Source: Candidatus Thorarchaeota archaeon MP11T_1
GTDB lineage: Archaea; Asgardarchaeota; Thorarchaeia; Thorarchaeales; Thorarchaeaceae
Direction: 5' to 3'
DNA: 7,562 nt
Assembly: GCA_002825515.1 (NCBI GenBank)
Contig: PJET01000195.1
Span: 1 to 7,562, forward strand
Below are positions 1 to 5,526 of this stretch, piece after piece. A model generated the notes under the pieces. The model did not search any database and was not told where the DNA came from. It worked only from the letters and a program-made list of their open reading frames with translations. A program made the position numbers and the translations under genes. Numbering within the stretch: position 1 is the stretch's first letter; each line of letters opens with the position of its first letter.

Positions 1-108
1 CATGTAACAACACTTCTCTTGCTGTTCAACCAGTATGCAACCATTGCAAGCAACACATACATGGATGCTGAAGACATTGCAGCTGTCACAATGCCTGGAA
101 AGATTTGA
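1..108 (+). CDS. Possible 3' end of an unknown gene (left-edge partial)
   Basis: The first frame of the plus strand is open from the window edge through 35 codons to a TGA at 106-108. The encoded tail begins with a short hydrophobic run (LLLLF) and ends in an acidic, soluble-looking segment (MDAEDIAAVTMPGKI). About 70% of its codons start with a purine, as expected of real coding sequence. It would converge on the DUF72 gene and leave about 90 bp between the two stops. An alternative is a minus-strand frame, open from about 175 to 3, that encodes a hydrophobic stretch (MYVLLAMVAYWL). That frame has no ATG or TTG near its beginning, only a GTG at 89-87 without a clear ribosome binding site. 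The two readings exclude each other and I cannot settle which is real. No family is recognisable. Confidence 0.3.
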   Translation, partial: HVTTLLLLFNQYATIASNTYMDAEDIAAVTMPGKI

Positions 109-150
109 AATGGAGTAATAATAGTTACAAATCGGAATTTTGGCTTTGGG

Positions 151-198
151 GTAATAGCTTCTCTACTAAGAATTTAAAAAAAACTGCTAGGCTATTAC
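151..198. repeat. Perfect 8-bp inverted repeat enclosing a T8 tract
   Basis: GTAATAGC at 151-158 is matched by its exact reverse complement GCTATTAC at 191-198. The arms are separated by 32 bases that contain the T8 run of the minus strand. The pair sits just downstream of the DUF72 stop codon, between two probably convergent genes, so it may form a hairpin at the end of either transcript. The arms are short and the loop long, so chance cannot be excluded. Confidence 0.35.
176..183 (-). terminator. T8 tract, probable terminator of the DUF72 gene
   Basis: Read on the minus strand, eight consecutive T residues follow the DUF72 stop codon (204-202) by about 19-26 nucleotides. Archaeal RNA polymerase commonly terminates at oligo-T tracts without needing a strong stem, and this is the longest T run near the gene. 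The tract also lies within the loop of the 151-198 inverted repeat. Confidence 0.5.
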
Positions 199-201
199 AA
201 A

Positions 202-1014
202 TTAGAACTCTTCAAGCGTTGCTTGGGTTATAGTTGCAGCTTTTAGCATACGATCGAGCTTCACTTGCTGCTTTGGAGTTATCCTCTTCAGAATTGATAG
301 CATCTGGAACGCATTTAAGGGAGCATTACCAGCAAAGTGATTATTGAAGTAGCCAAAAGTGGTTTCAACACTGTTCGTCACTTTTTCCAGATGAGGCACC
401 CACTCTTCAAGTTCCTCAACTGAATATCTATAGTTAAACCAAGGATTCGTTCCATGTCCATGCCATCGGATGTAAGAGAAGTCAGCAGTGATGCGAAGGT
501 CAATGGGGAGCTTTGGTTCATCAACAATAACATTCGCAATGCCATAGTTTTCTAGTAACGACCAGACTTTCCTAACTAGCCATGATTCATCCCTAAATTC
601 GATTGCATAACGAAAGGAAGGGTTTAGTGCTGAGAGAAAGGTTTCCAGGTCTGCCATCTTTGATATCTTCCAAGGTGGAAGTTGAATAAGAAGAACAGGA
701 ACACGACCATGAAGTGGTTCAATTAACCTGAAGAATTCATTGAGAGTTTCGCCACCCTCTCCTGTTAGGTCCAGGCGTGTATCATGTGTGACCTTTTTTG
801 GAAATTTGGCAGTGAAGAATACATCCTCATCTAATGACGCCAAATGCTTCACAAATTTTGGCTGTGGAAGTGCATAAAATGTTGAGTTAATCTCTGCTGT
901 ATTGAAATAGTTAAGATACTGCTTCAGTAGTGATCCTCTGGCTGTATAGAAAATTCCCTTCCAGTCCTTTTCATACGACCAACCACTTGTTCCAATATGA
1001 AGCCCTTTTTTCAT
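202..1014 (-). CDS. DUF72 (YecE-like) family protein
   Basis: This is a 270-residue protein of the DUF72/YecE family, a TIM-barrel-like family found in bacteria and archaea whose biochemical role is not established. Family signatures occur in order: IGTSGWSY near residues 7-14, then FNTAEINSTFYALP near 37-50, YAIEFRDESW in the middle, YIRWHG, and the C-terminal FNNHFAGNAPLNA. The length is in the usual range for the family, and no signal peptide or membrane segment is visible, so it should be cytoplasmic. I chose the ATG at 1014 because AGAGGA lies 9-10 bases upstream and IGTSGWSY then sits close to the N-terminus, as is normal. An ATG at 1023 abuts that same SD, and a TTG at 1044 has no comparable site. 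The gene is divergent from the small gene at 1121. The family call is secure but says little about function. Confidence 0.93.
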   Translation of the reverse strand: MKKGLHIGTSGWSYEKDWKGIFYTARGSLLKQYLNYFNTAEINSTFYALPQPKFVKHLASLDEDVFFTAKFPKKVTHDTRLDLTGEGGETLNEFFRLIEPLHGRVPVLLIQLPPWKISKMADLETFLSALNPSFRYAIEFRDESWLVRKVWSLLENYGIANVIVDEPKLPIDLRITADFSYIRWHGHGTNPWFNYRYSVEELEEWVPHLEKVTNSVETTFGYFNNHFAGNAPLNAFQMLSILKRITPKQQVKLDRMLKAATITQATLEEF

Positions 1015-1023
1015 CAATCTCAT

Positions 1024-1028
1024 TCCTC
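1024..1028 (-). promoter_or_regulatory. Ribosome binding site of the DUF72 gene (decides the start)
   Basis: On the minus strand, GAGGA is followed by nine bases and then the ATG at 1014. The spacing suits that ATG. It is too short for the ATG at 1023, which directly abuts the motif. Confidence 0.6.
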
Positions 1029-1051
1029 TTTTTTGCACGAGCAACTATCTG

Positions 1052-1076
1052 TCTTCCGGAAGATTATCATGATAAT
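1052..1076. promoter_or_regulatory. Two abutting perfect palindromes in a divergent promoter region
   Basis: TCTTCCGGAAGA at 1052-1063 is a perfect 12-bp palindrome. It shares its last A with ATTATCATGATAAT at 1063-1076, a perfect 14-bp palindrome. They sit near the middle of the gap between the divergent DUF72 and small-protein genes. The AT-rich palindrome is centred about 51 bp from the plus-strand ATG at 1121 and about 55 bp from the minus-strand ATG at 1014. It could serve as a shared TATA-like element for both directions, with the GC-centred one as an operator for a dimeric regulator. The palindromes are read directly from the sequence; the promoter and operator roles are inferred. Confidence 0.45.
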
Positions 1077-1120
1077 GAGATTCATAAGAAGGTAGGTCAA
1101 AACAAGGTGATGTGAAACCG

Positions 1121-1429
1121 ATGATTGCAGAGAGTGTAAAAGCAGAGTTTAGCAATTTGGAGATTCATATGGGTGACTTCAAGGATAGCAAGTTCAAGAT
1201 GAAGTGCGTTGTGTCTTATATTGACCAACTGCTTGTTATGAATGGAGGAAAGATGGTAGCCACAATGCATGCTCGCAATATCGGTAATGTCCACCTTGAG
1301 AAGAAGGGTATCAGAATTGCTGGTTTGAATTTTGAAATTAGAGAGGGCGATGAAGTAAGTGTTGCTTCCGGGTCTATTAGACTAGAATTAGATGACGCCG
1401 AAGGATGGTATAAAGAACTCTGGGGTTGA
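1121..1429 (+). CDS. Small uncharacterised protein preceding glutamine synthetase
   Basis: This 102-residue protein does not match a family I recognise. It is soluble, without signal peptide or membrane segments. The alternation of hydrophobic and polar residues (FKMKCVVSYI, RIAGLNFEI, SVASGSIRLEL) suggests mostly beta strands. The end is unusually aromatic (EGWYKELWG). The start is uncertain: the ATG at 1121 has GGTGA ten bases upstream, whereas the in-frame GTG at 1112 practically touches that motif and would add three residues. The next gene, glutamine synthetase, begins about 60 bp downstream on the same strand, so co-transcription is likely. That suggests, but does not show, a link to nitrogen metabolism. 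No strong composition difference from its neighbours is apparent. Confidence 0.75.
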   Translation: MIAESVKAEFSNLEIHMGDFKDSKFKMKCVVSYIDQLLVMNGGKMVATMHARNIGNVHLEKKGIRIAGLNFEIREGDEVSVASGSIRLELDDAEGWYKELWG

Positions 1430-1476
1430 ACCAAGACTTAAAACGTGAGAAGGCTTGAGCAAATAGGCGGCTCTCT

Positions 1477-1481
1477 GGTGG
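1477..1481 (+). promoter_or_regulatory. Ribosome binding site of glutamine synthetase
   Basis: GGTGG lies seven bases before the ATG at 1489 and four bases before the ATG at 1486, in a run TTG-ATG-ATG of possible starts. The spacing favours the ATG at 1489, giving a protein that begins MSEKIEF. Confidence 0.5.
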
Positions 1482-1488
1482 TTTGATG

Positions 1489-2790
1489 ATGTCAGAAAAG
1501 ATTGAATTTATTGAACTAAGATTTCCGGACCTACTTGGTAGAATGAAGGCAATGATTGTACCCTGTAAGCCGGTACAAAATCTTGAAGCAGTTGCTAAAG
1601 ATCCATCTTTGAAGAGGGGCACAAGTTGTGATGGCAGCTCGGTAACTGGACTAGCAACTGTTGAATCTTCAGATTTACGTCTTGTTCCCGATCCTACATC
1701 ATTGATAGAGCTTCCATTTGTTGCACATCGGACAGCGGCTGTAATGTGTTTTGTGAGAGAGAAGGCTGCAAAAGACACAGAATACTTCCCCTTAGACAGT
1801 AGAGGACTCTTGCACAAAACCTGTGATGAGCTACTGCAAGGAGAATTGCAGCTTAAAGTGAAAGTAGAACCTGAGTTCCATCTTATTACACCAGATGGTG
1901 AACCCTTTGATGAAGCTGGGTACGCTGACACCTTTCCCCATAGTCCAGGAATGGACATACTTTTGGACATTGCATCAGCACTAGGAACTCTAGGTATAGA
2001 ACCAAGAGTGATTCATCACGAGGTTGGTGAATCTCAGCAAGAGATTGAACTTGAATACGCTGATGCAAAGAAAATGGCAGACAGCATTCTGATTTTCAAG
2101 AATCTTGCTAGATCGATTTCCCAAAGTCAAGCGATTGATGTGACTTTCATGCCGAAACCATTTGAAAGTCAGGCTGGTAACGGTTTACATTGTCACTTGC
2201 AGCTCTGGGATGGGGACAAGAATCTGTTTGGTGTTGGCGAAACATCAGAATTATCTGATACAGCTAAAATGTTCATAGCAGGTTTAATTGAACATGCACC
2301 AGCAATTACAGCCTTTGCAAATCCAACAATTAACTCATACAAACGGCTTGTACCCCATCATGAAGCACCTGTATACATCACATGGGGGATGATGAACAGG
2401 ACAGCTCTGATTAGAGTTCCAATGTTTAGCTCTGGTGATAATGCCGCAATAGAGTTTCGGTCTCCAGACCCAATGGCTAATCCTTACCTTCTTTTCACTG
2501 CAATCATTGCTGCAGGAATGGATGGTATCAGTAGGAAGTTAATTCCGCCTGAGCCTCGTAACGAGGATATTTTTAAAATGACAGATGAGGCGAGGGACAA
2601 ACTCGGAATTATAATTCTTCCAACTGCATTGGATGAAGCTCTTGACGCGTTAGAAAGAGATAATGTAATCAGTAAGGTTGTGGGACCAGAAATTTTGAAA
2701 ACTTACGTCGAATTGAAGAGAGAAGAGTGGAGGGAATACACTAGTCAAATTGTTACTGATTGGGAATGGGAGATGTACGAGTATCATTAA
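1489..2790 (+). CDS. glnA: Glutamine synthetase, type I (GlnA-like)
   Basis: This cytoplasmic enzyme of 433 residues should ligate ammonium to glutamate using ATP, normally as a dodecamer. The N-terminal beta-grasp domain shows FPDLLG (12-17) and CDGSS (47-51), with the conserved ammonium-site Asp at 48. The catalytic domain shows E127/E129 (VEPEF), HHEV with E178, then E185, NGLHCH (231-236), NSYKRLVPHHEAP with R286 and E292, NRTALIR (303-309), and IEFRSPDPMANPYL (321-334). Two points are unusual. The metal/ATP-site arginine that normally precedes the IE-R motif (R355 in Salmonella numbering) is Ala320, and the NGSGMH motif reads AGNGLH. The tyrosine adenylylated in enterobacterial enzymes aligns with Phe362, so that control is unlikely. 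It is slightly shorter than typical GSI. A gamma-glutamyl-amine ligase of the same superfamily is the main alternative. It probably forms an operon with the small gene before it, and its stop overlaps that of the convergent aminotransferase. Confidence 0.88.
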   Translation: MSEKIEFIELRFPDLLGRMKAMIVPCKPVQNLEAVAKDPSLKRGTSCDGSSVTGLATVESSDLRLVPDPTSLIELPFVAHRTAAVMCFVREKAAKDTEYFPLDSRGLLHKTCDELLQGELQLKVKVEPEFHLITPDGEPFDEAGYADTFPHSPGMDILLDIASALGTLGIEPRVIHHEVGESQQEIELEYADAKKMADSILIFKNLARSISQSQAIDVTFMPKPFESQAGNGLHCHLQLWDGDKNLFGVGETSELSDTAKMFIAGLIEHAPAITAFANPTINSYKRLVPHHEAPVYITWGMMNRTALIRVPMFSSGDNAAIEFRSPDPMANPYLLFTAIIAAGMDGISRKLIPPEPRNEDIFKMTDEARDKLGIIILPTALDEALDALERDNVISKVVGPEILKTYVELKREEWREYTSQIVTDWEWEMYEYH

Positions 2791-3944
2791 CTCTTGTTGA
2801 AGAAGCCAGATAAACGATCAAATGCCTCATCAACAGCTTCAGGTGTGAGAGGGCCTATGGAGATACGCACATGACCTTCTCCTGGATTTCCAAATATAGA
2901 CCCGGGTAAAATCAATGTCCCAGTAGATTGCAGAATTTCCATCACAAGTTTTCGAGAGTCTAAACAACCTTTCACACGTGGAAAGAGATAGAATGTGCCT
3001 TTGGTGTATACTGGTTCAAATGCATCAATCTCTCGCAATCTTAGATATGCAAGATCCCTCAGAAGGTTTAATCGTCCAAGCTCTTTCTCAACCTCGTCTA
3101 GTCCTTCCTTCAGGACCTCTAAAGCAAGCATCTGTCCTGCAGTAGGAGCACATATGGAAACGGTATCCTGAACCTTGAGGAATTCCTTCGTAAAAGCTGC
3201 TGATCCAACCACATAGCCCACACGCCAACCACTCATTCCAAAGTCTTTCGAAAAACTGCCAAGTGTTAGAACATGTTCTTCAGCATCTCGACGAGAACGG
3301 GGACTATAGTGGTCAGCTCCATCAAAAACCATTCTTGAATATGTTTCATCTGAGATGAGTGTGATATCATGTTGAATACATAAATCCACTATCAGATTGA
3401 TCACTTTTTTACCATAGACAGCTCCCGTCGGATTATTTGGAGATATCAAACAGATTGCACGTGTTTTATTGTCAATTGCAGCCTCTATTTTCTCCACATG
3501 TGGTTGGAATTCATTGTCAACTGGGACTTCGACGACATGGCCCCCTGCAAGTTTAACAGCCATAACTGAGTTGAAATAATATGGCGTGGGCATGATTACA
3601 TTTTCATTTGGTCCTAGAATTGTCAAGATTGCACCTGTAAATGCATTGTTTGCACCTGCAGTAATCACAAGTTCATTCTGCGGATTAACATCTATTCCAG
3701 ATTTCTGACGTAGATAAAGAGCGAGTTCCTCACGCAGTTCTAATAATCCTTCGTCTGGTGTGTAGAGATGTGTTGCGGGGTGAGATAATCTATCACGTAG
3801 AGCTGTTAATGATCCTTCTGGAGGAATATGTCCTGGAAGTCCTTGACCTAAGTTCAAGAAATCCGGAGAGGAGATATACTTCTTAGCCGCTTCAATCAGC
3901 TTTACAATCGGGGGCGATTGGATATCCTCAGTCCGATACTTCAT
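2787..3944 (-). CDS. PLP-dependent class I/II aminotransferase
   Basis: This 385-residue fold-type I aminotransferase moves an amino group between an amino acid and a 2-oxo acid in the cytoplasm. Visible motifs are NLGQGLPGHIPP (31-42), YTPDEGLLELRE (61-72), SPNNPTG (168-174) with the PLP-contacting Asn171, ISDETY (197-202) with Asp199 and Tyr202, and SFSKDFGMSGWRVGY (230-244) with Lys233 as the expected Schiff-base lysine and Arg241 near the phosphate. Arg360 in GHVRISIG is the expected alpha-carboxylate binder. The NLGQG-P-PP opening resembles the kynurenine/glutamine/methionine aminotransferase branch as much as aspartate aminotransferases, so substrate is not assigned. The ATG at 3944 is preceded by GGTG at a spacing of six. 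Its TAA overlaps the TAA of glutamine synthetase within one TTAA. The length is normal for the family and no catalytic residue is missing. Confidence 0.92.
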   Translation of the reverse strand: MKYRTEDIQSPPIVKLIEAAKKYISSPDFLNLGQGLPGHIPPEGSLTALRDRLSHPATHLYTPDEGLLELREELALYLRQKSGIDVNPQNELVITAGANNAFTGAILTILGPNENVIMPTPYYFNSVMAVKLAGGHVVEVPVDNEFQPHVEKIEAAIDNKTRAICLISPNNPTGAVYGKKVINLIVDLCIQHDITLISDETYSRMVFDGADHYSPRSRRDAEEHVLTLGSFSKDFGMSGWRVGYVVGSAAFTKEFLKVQDTVSICAPTAGQMLALEVLKEGLDEVEKELGRLNLLRDLAYLRLREIDAFEPVYTKGTFYLFPRVKGCLDSRKLVMEILQSTGTLILPGSIFGNPGEGHVRISIGPLTPEAVDEAFDRLSGFFNKS

Positions 3945-4004
3945 GAACTACACCATCATACGCATATGTCCCATGTCCACGCTGATATGAGTTCTGACTG
4001 GGAT

Positions 4005-4012
4005 GATATAAC
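4005..4012 (-). promoter_or_regulatory. TATA-box-like element for the aminotransferase gene
   Basis: Read on the minus strand this is GTTATATC, preceded by a GGTAAT stretch that could act as the TFB recognition element. A start about 26 bp downstream would fall near 3982, leaving a leader of about 38 nucleotides that contains the GGTG ribosome binding site before the ATG at 3944. The same octamer occurs for the divergent gene at 4043-4050. Confidence 0.5.
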
Positions 4013-4042
4013 ATTACCCAAAATCTCGTATCTTCAGTAATC

Positions 4043-4050
4043 GTTATATC
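4043..4050 (+). promoter_or_regulatory. TATA-box-like element for the cation exporter (leaderless start)
   Basis: GTTATATC is centred about 26 bp upstream of the ATG at 4073, the typical archaeal TATA-to-start distance. Transcription would therefore begin at or next to the A of the start codon. No SD motif of normal spacing precedes this ATG, which fits a leaderless mRNA. An 8-bp palindrome, AGGCGCCT, lies between box and ATG at 4061-4068 and might be a regulator site. Confidence 0.5.
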
Positions 4051-4072
4051 TTGACCTTGTAGGCGCCTCAAT

Positions 4073-5476
4073 ATGTCAGGACAAGACCAGGTAATAGATG
4101 ATCGTAAAAAGGTTAAGAGAGTTGCTCTAATATCGGTTATAGCTGCAGCTTCACTTACAGTCTTGAAGCTAGTCATTGGTATTCTTACAAACTCTATAGG
4201 TATCATATCTGAAGGGCTTCATAGTGGTCTTGATTTTGTAGCTGCAGGAATAACTCTTGTAGCAGTAAGAAGAGCCTCAAAAGCTCCTGACTCAGATCAT
4301 CAATATGGGCATGGAAAAATCGAGAACTTTGCGGCCTTATCAGAAACGATAATCCTCTGGTTTACATCAATATGGATAATTATTGAGGCTTGGAGAAGAA
4401 TTGAACTACAAGAGTGGCCAGAGGCATCCATTTGGGGCATTTTCGTTATGATAATAGGAGTTATCGTAACTTACCAGCAAAGTCATATCCTTTACCAAAC
4501 TGCTGAAGAACATGGGAGCCAAGCTCTTGAAGCAGATGCTCTACATTTCCGCACGGATATGATTAGTTCTATTGTCGTTCTTTTGGGTCTTGGATTTGTT
4601 TGGATTGATATACCAATAGCAGATCCATTTGCAGCAATTGGTGTGGCGATAATCATCTTTGTAGTTTCTTATCGACTTGGAAGGAGGACTTTTGATGCGC
4701 TTACTGATACAGCTCCTAAAGGATTACAGGAAGAGATAGTCCAAAGAGTTGAGAAAATAAGTGGAGTTCTTGAGTGTAAGAGAACTCGTGTAAGGCATTC
4801 TGGACCTGCGCTCTTTGTTGATATTGTTGTTGCAGTAGACGAAACTAGAGGAATAGCAGAAGCACATGGTGTTACGGATTTGATAGAAGAATCCCTTGCA
4901 GACTTGGCGCCGCGTGTGGATGTGGTGATTCATGTTGAACCAGCAGAGGGTGATGTGACTCAATATTCGAAACTTGATATCTACAATCAGATGCAGATTA
5001 TTGCACGTAGGTTATCCAAAGTCCATAGTGTACACAATCTCCGAGTGTTCTCGATGCCCGAGGGAATAGACATAGCAGCAGACCTTGAGATGTCTGTAGA
5101 CATGACTCTTGTCGAAGCTCATGTAGTATCTGAAAAATTCGAAGAAATCTTGAAGGAACTTGTTCCAAATGTGAAATCAGTCACATTACATCTTGAAACA
5201 ACATTAGTTGAATCTCCAGCTCGTGATGTCACTCATGAATCGTCTCATATTGTGGACACAGTAATGCAGCTAATAGAGGATACGTCTCATTCAATAACCT
5301 GCAAAGATATAGTTATCCAGAAACAGGAAGAAGGTGTCGCAGTATTAATCAACTGCACAATTCTTGAGGAAATGACTCTTACCGAAAGCCACGATATTGC
5401 AGAATCCTTGAAAAGAAGAATTATTGAAACTCTAGCTGAAGTGAAGTCAGTATTCATCCACTTTGAACCTAGCTGA
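4073..5476 (+). CDS. Cation diffusion facilitator (probable Zn2+ exporter) with three C-terminal ZT-dimer-like domains
   Basis: This 467-residue membrane protein belongs to the CDF family, which exports divalent metal in exchange for protons. The N-terminal part (about 15-205) holds the usual six membrane helices. The transport site is H50/D54 in helix 2 (EGLHSGLD) and H158/D162 in helix 5 (ALHFRTD), the His-Asp/His-Asp set typical of zinc-selective members. D73, H76 and H80 in PDSDHQYGHGK match the loop metal site of E. coli YiiP. After about 215 comes the normal cytoplasmic domain, with H265, H287 and E289 matching YiiP H261, H283 and D285. Two further copies of this domain follow, with H350/H373 and H440/H463, so the protein is much longer than the usual ~300 residues. 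Promoter spacing suggests a leaderless mRNA. Family call is firm; zinc specificity is inferred. Confidence 0.92.
   Translation: MSGQDQVIDDRKKVKRVALISVIAAASLTVLKLVIGILTNSIGIISEGLHSGLDFVAAGITLVAVRRASKAPDSDHQYGHGKIENFAALSETIILWFTSIWIIIEAWRRIELQEWPEASIWGIFVMIIGVIVTYQQSHILYQTAEEHGSQALEADALHFRTDMISSIVVLLGLGFVWIDIPIADPFAAIGVAIIIFVVSYRLGRRTFDALTDTAPKGLQEEIVQRVEKISGVLECKRTRVRHSGPALFVDIVVAVDETRGIAEAHGVTDLIEESLADLAPRVDVVIHVEPAEGDVTQYSKLDIYNQMQIIARRLSKVHSVHNLRVFSMPEGIDIAADLEMSVDMTLVEAHVVSEKFEEILKELVPNVKSVTLHLETTLVESPARDVTHESSHIVDTVMQLIEDTSHSITCKDIVIQKQEEGVAVLINCTILEEMTLTESHDIAESLKRRIIETLAEVKSVFIHFEPS
4760..5473 (+). repeat. Three tandem copies of the CDF cytoplasmic domain (protein-level repeat)
   Basis: Within the exporter, residues about 230-290, 318-376 and 406-466 align as repeats. 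Each has a beta-rich start, then an (E)(A/S)H-x-(V/I) turn into a helix, and ends in (I/L)-H-x-E-(P/T). The paired histidines are 22, 23 and 23 residues apart (265/287, 350/373, 440/463), and the repeat period is about 85-90 residues. Similarity is at protein level; the DNA copies are diverged, so the duplication is old. Confidence 0.75.
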
Positions 5477-5483
5477 CCCAAGC

Positions 5484-5491
5484 TTAATATT
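5484..5491 (+). promoter_or_regulatory. TATA-box-like element for the PAC2 gene
   Basis: TTAATATT lies in the 50-bp gap after the exporter stop. A start about 26 bp downstream, near 5514, would leave a leader of about 13 nucleotides that begins at the SD. This suggests the PAC2 gene can be transcribed separately from the exporter. Confidence 0.4.
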
Positions 5492-5513
5492 CGTCAGAGT
5501 TTGATTTGACATA

Positions 5514-5517
5514 GAGG
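5514..5517 (+). promoter_or_regulatory. Ribosome binding site of the PAC2 gene
   Basis: GAGG is followed by nine bases and the ATG at 5527, an acceptable spacing. This supports the chosen start. Confidence 0.5.
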
Positions 5518-5526
5518 TTCTGAAAA

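Noticed and set aside
3..71. Plus-strand frame 3 encoding a short tail with a zinc-finger-like pattern (VCNHCKQHIHGC) ending in TGA at 69-71.
   Set aside because: It is only 22 codons, fewer than half start with a purine, and it competes with the better-looking frame 1. The Cys/His pattern can easily arise by chance at this length.
3..175. Minus-strand hydrophobic frame that could be the start of a membrane protein.
   Set aside because: It opens right after a TAA and has no ATG or TTG near its start. The only candidate is a GTG at 89-87 without a convincing ribosome binding site. It is kept only as an alternative to the plus-strand partial.
930..1115. A 61-codon plus-strand frame overlapping the DUF72 start and the palindromes.
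   Set aside because: It is mostly antisense to the conserved DUF72 N-terminus and looks unlike a natural protein.
1377..1970. A 197-codon open frame on the minus strand inside glutamine synthetase.
   Set aside because: It lies antisense to a gene with conserved catalytic motifs and is Ser-rich, of low complexity and without recognisable domains. It is a shadow frame.
3928..4206. A 92-codon minus-strand frame spanning the divergent promoter and the exporter's first helices.
   Set aside because: It overlaps the start of the exporter, the promoter elements and the aminotransferase start, has no ribosome binding site and resembles no protein family.
4724..4963. A 79-codon minus-strand frame inside the exporter.
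   Set aside because: It is antisense to conserved coding sequence and has an unlikely composition rich in Asn, Tyr, His and Cys.
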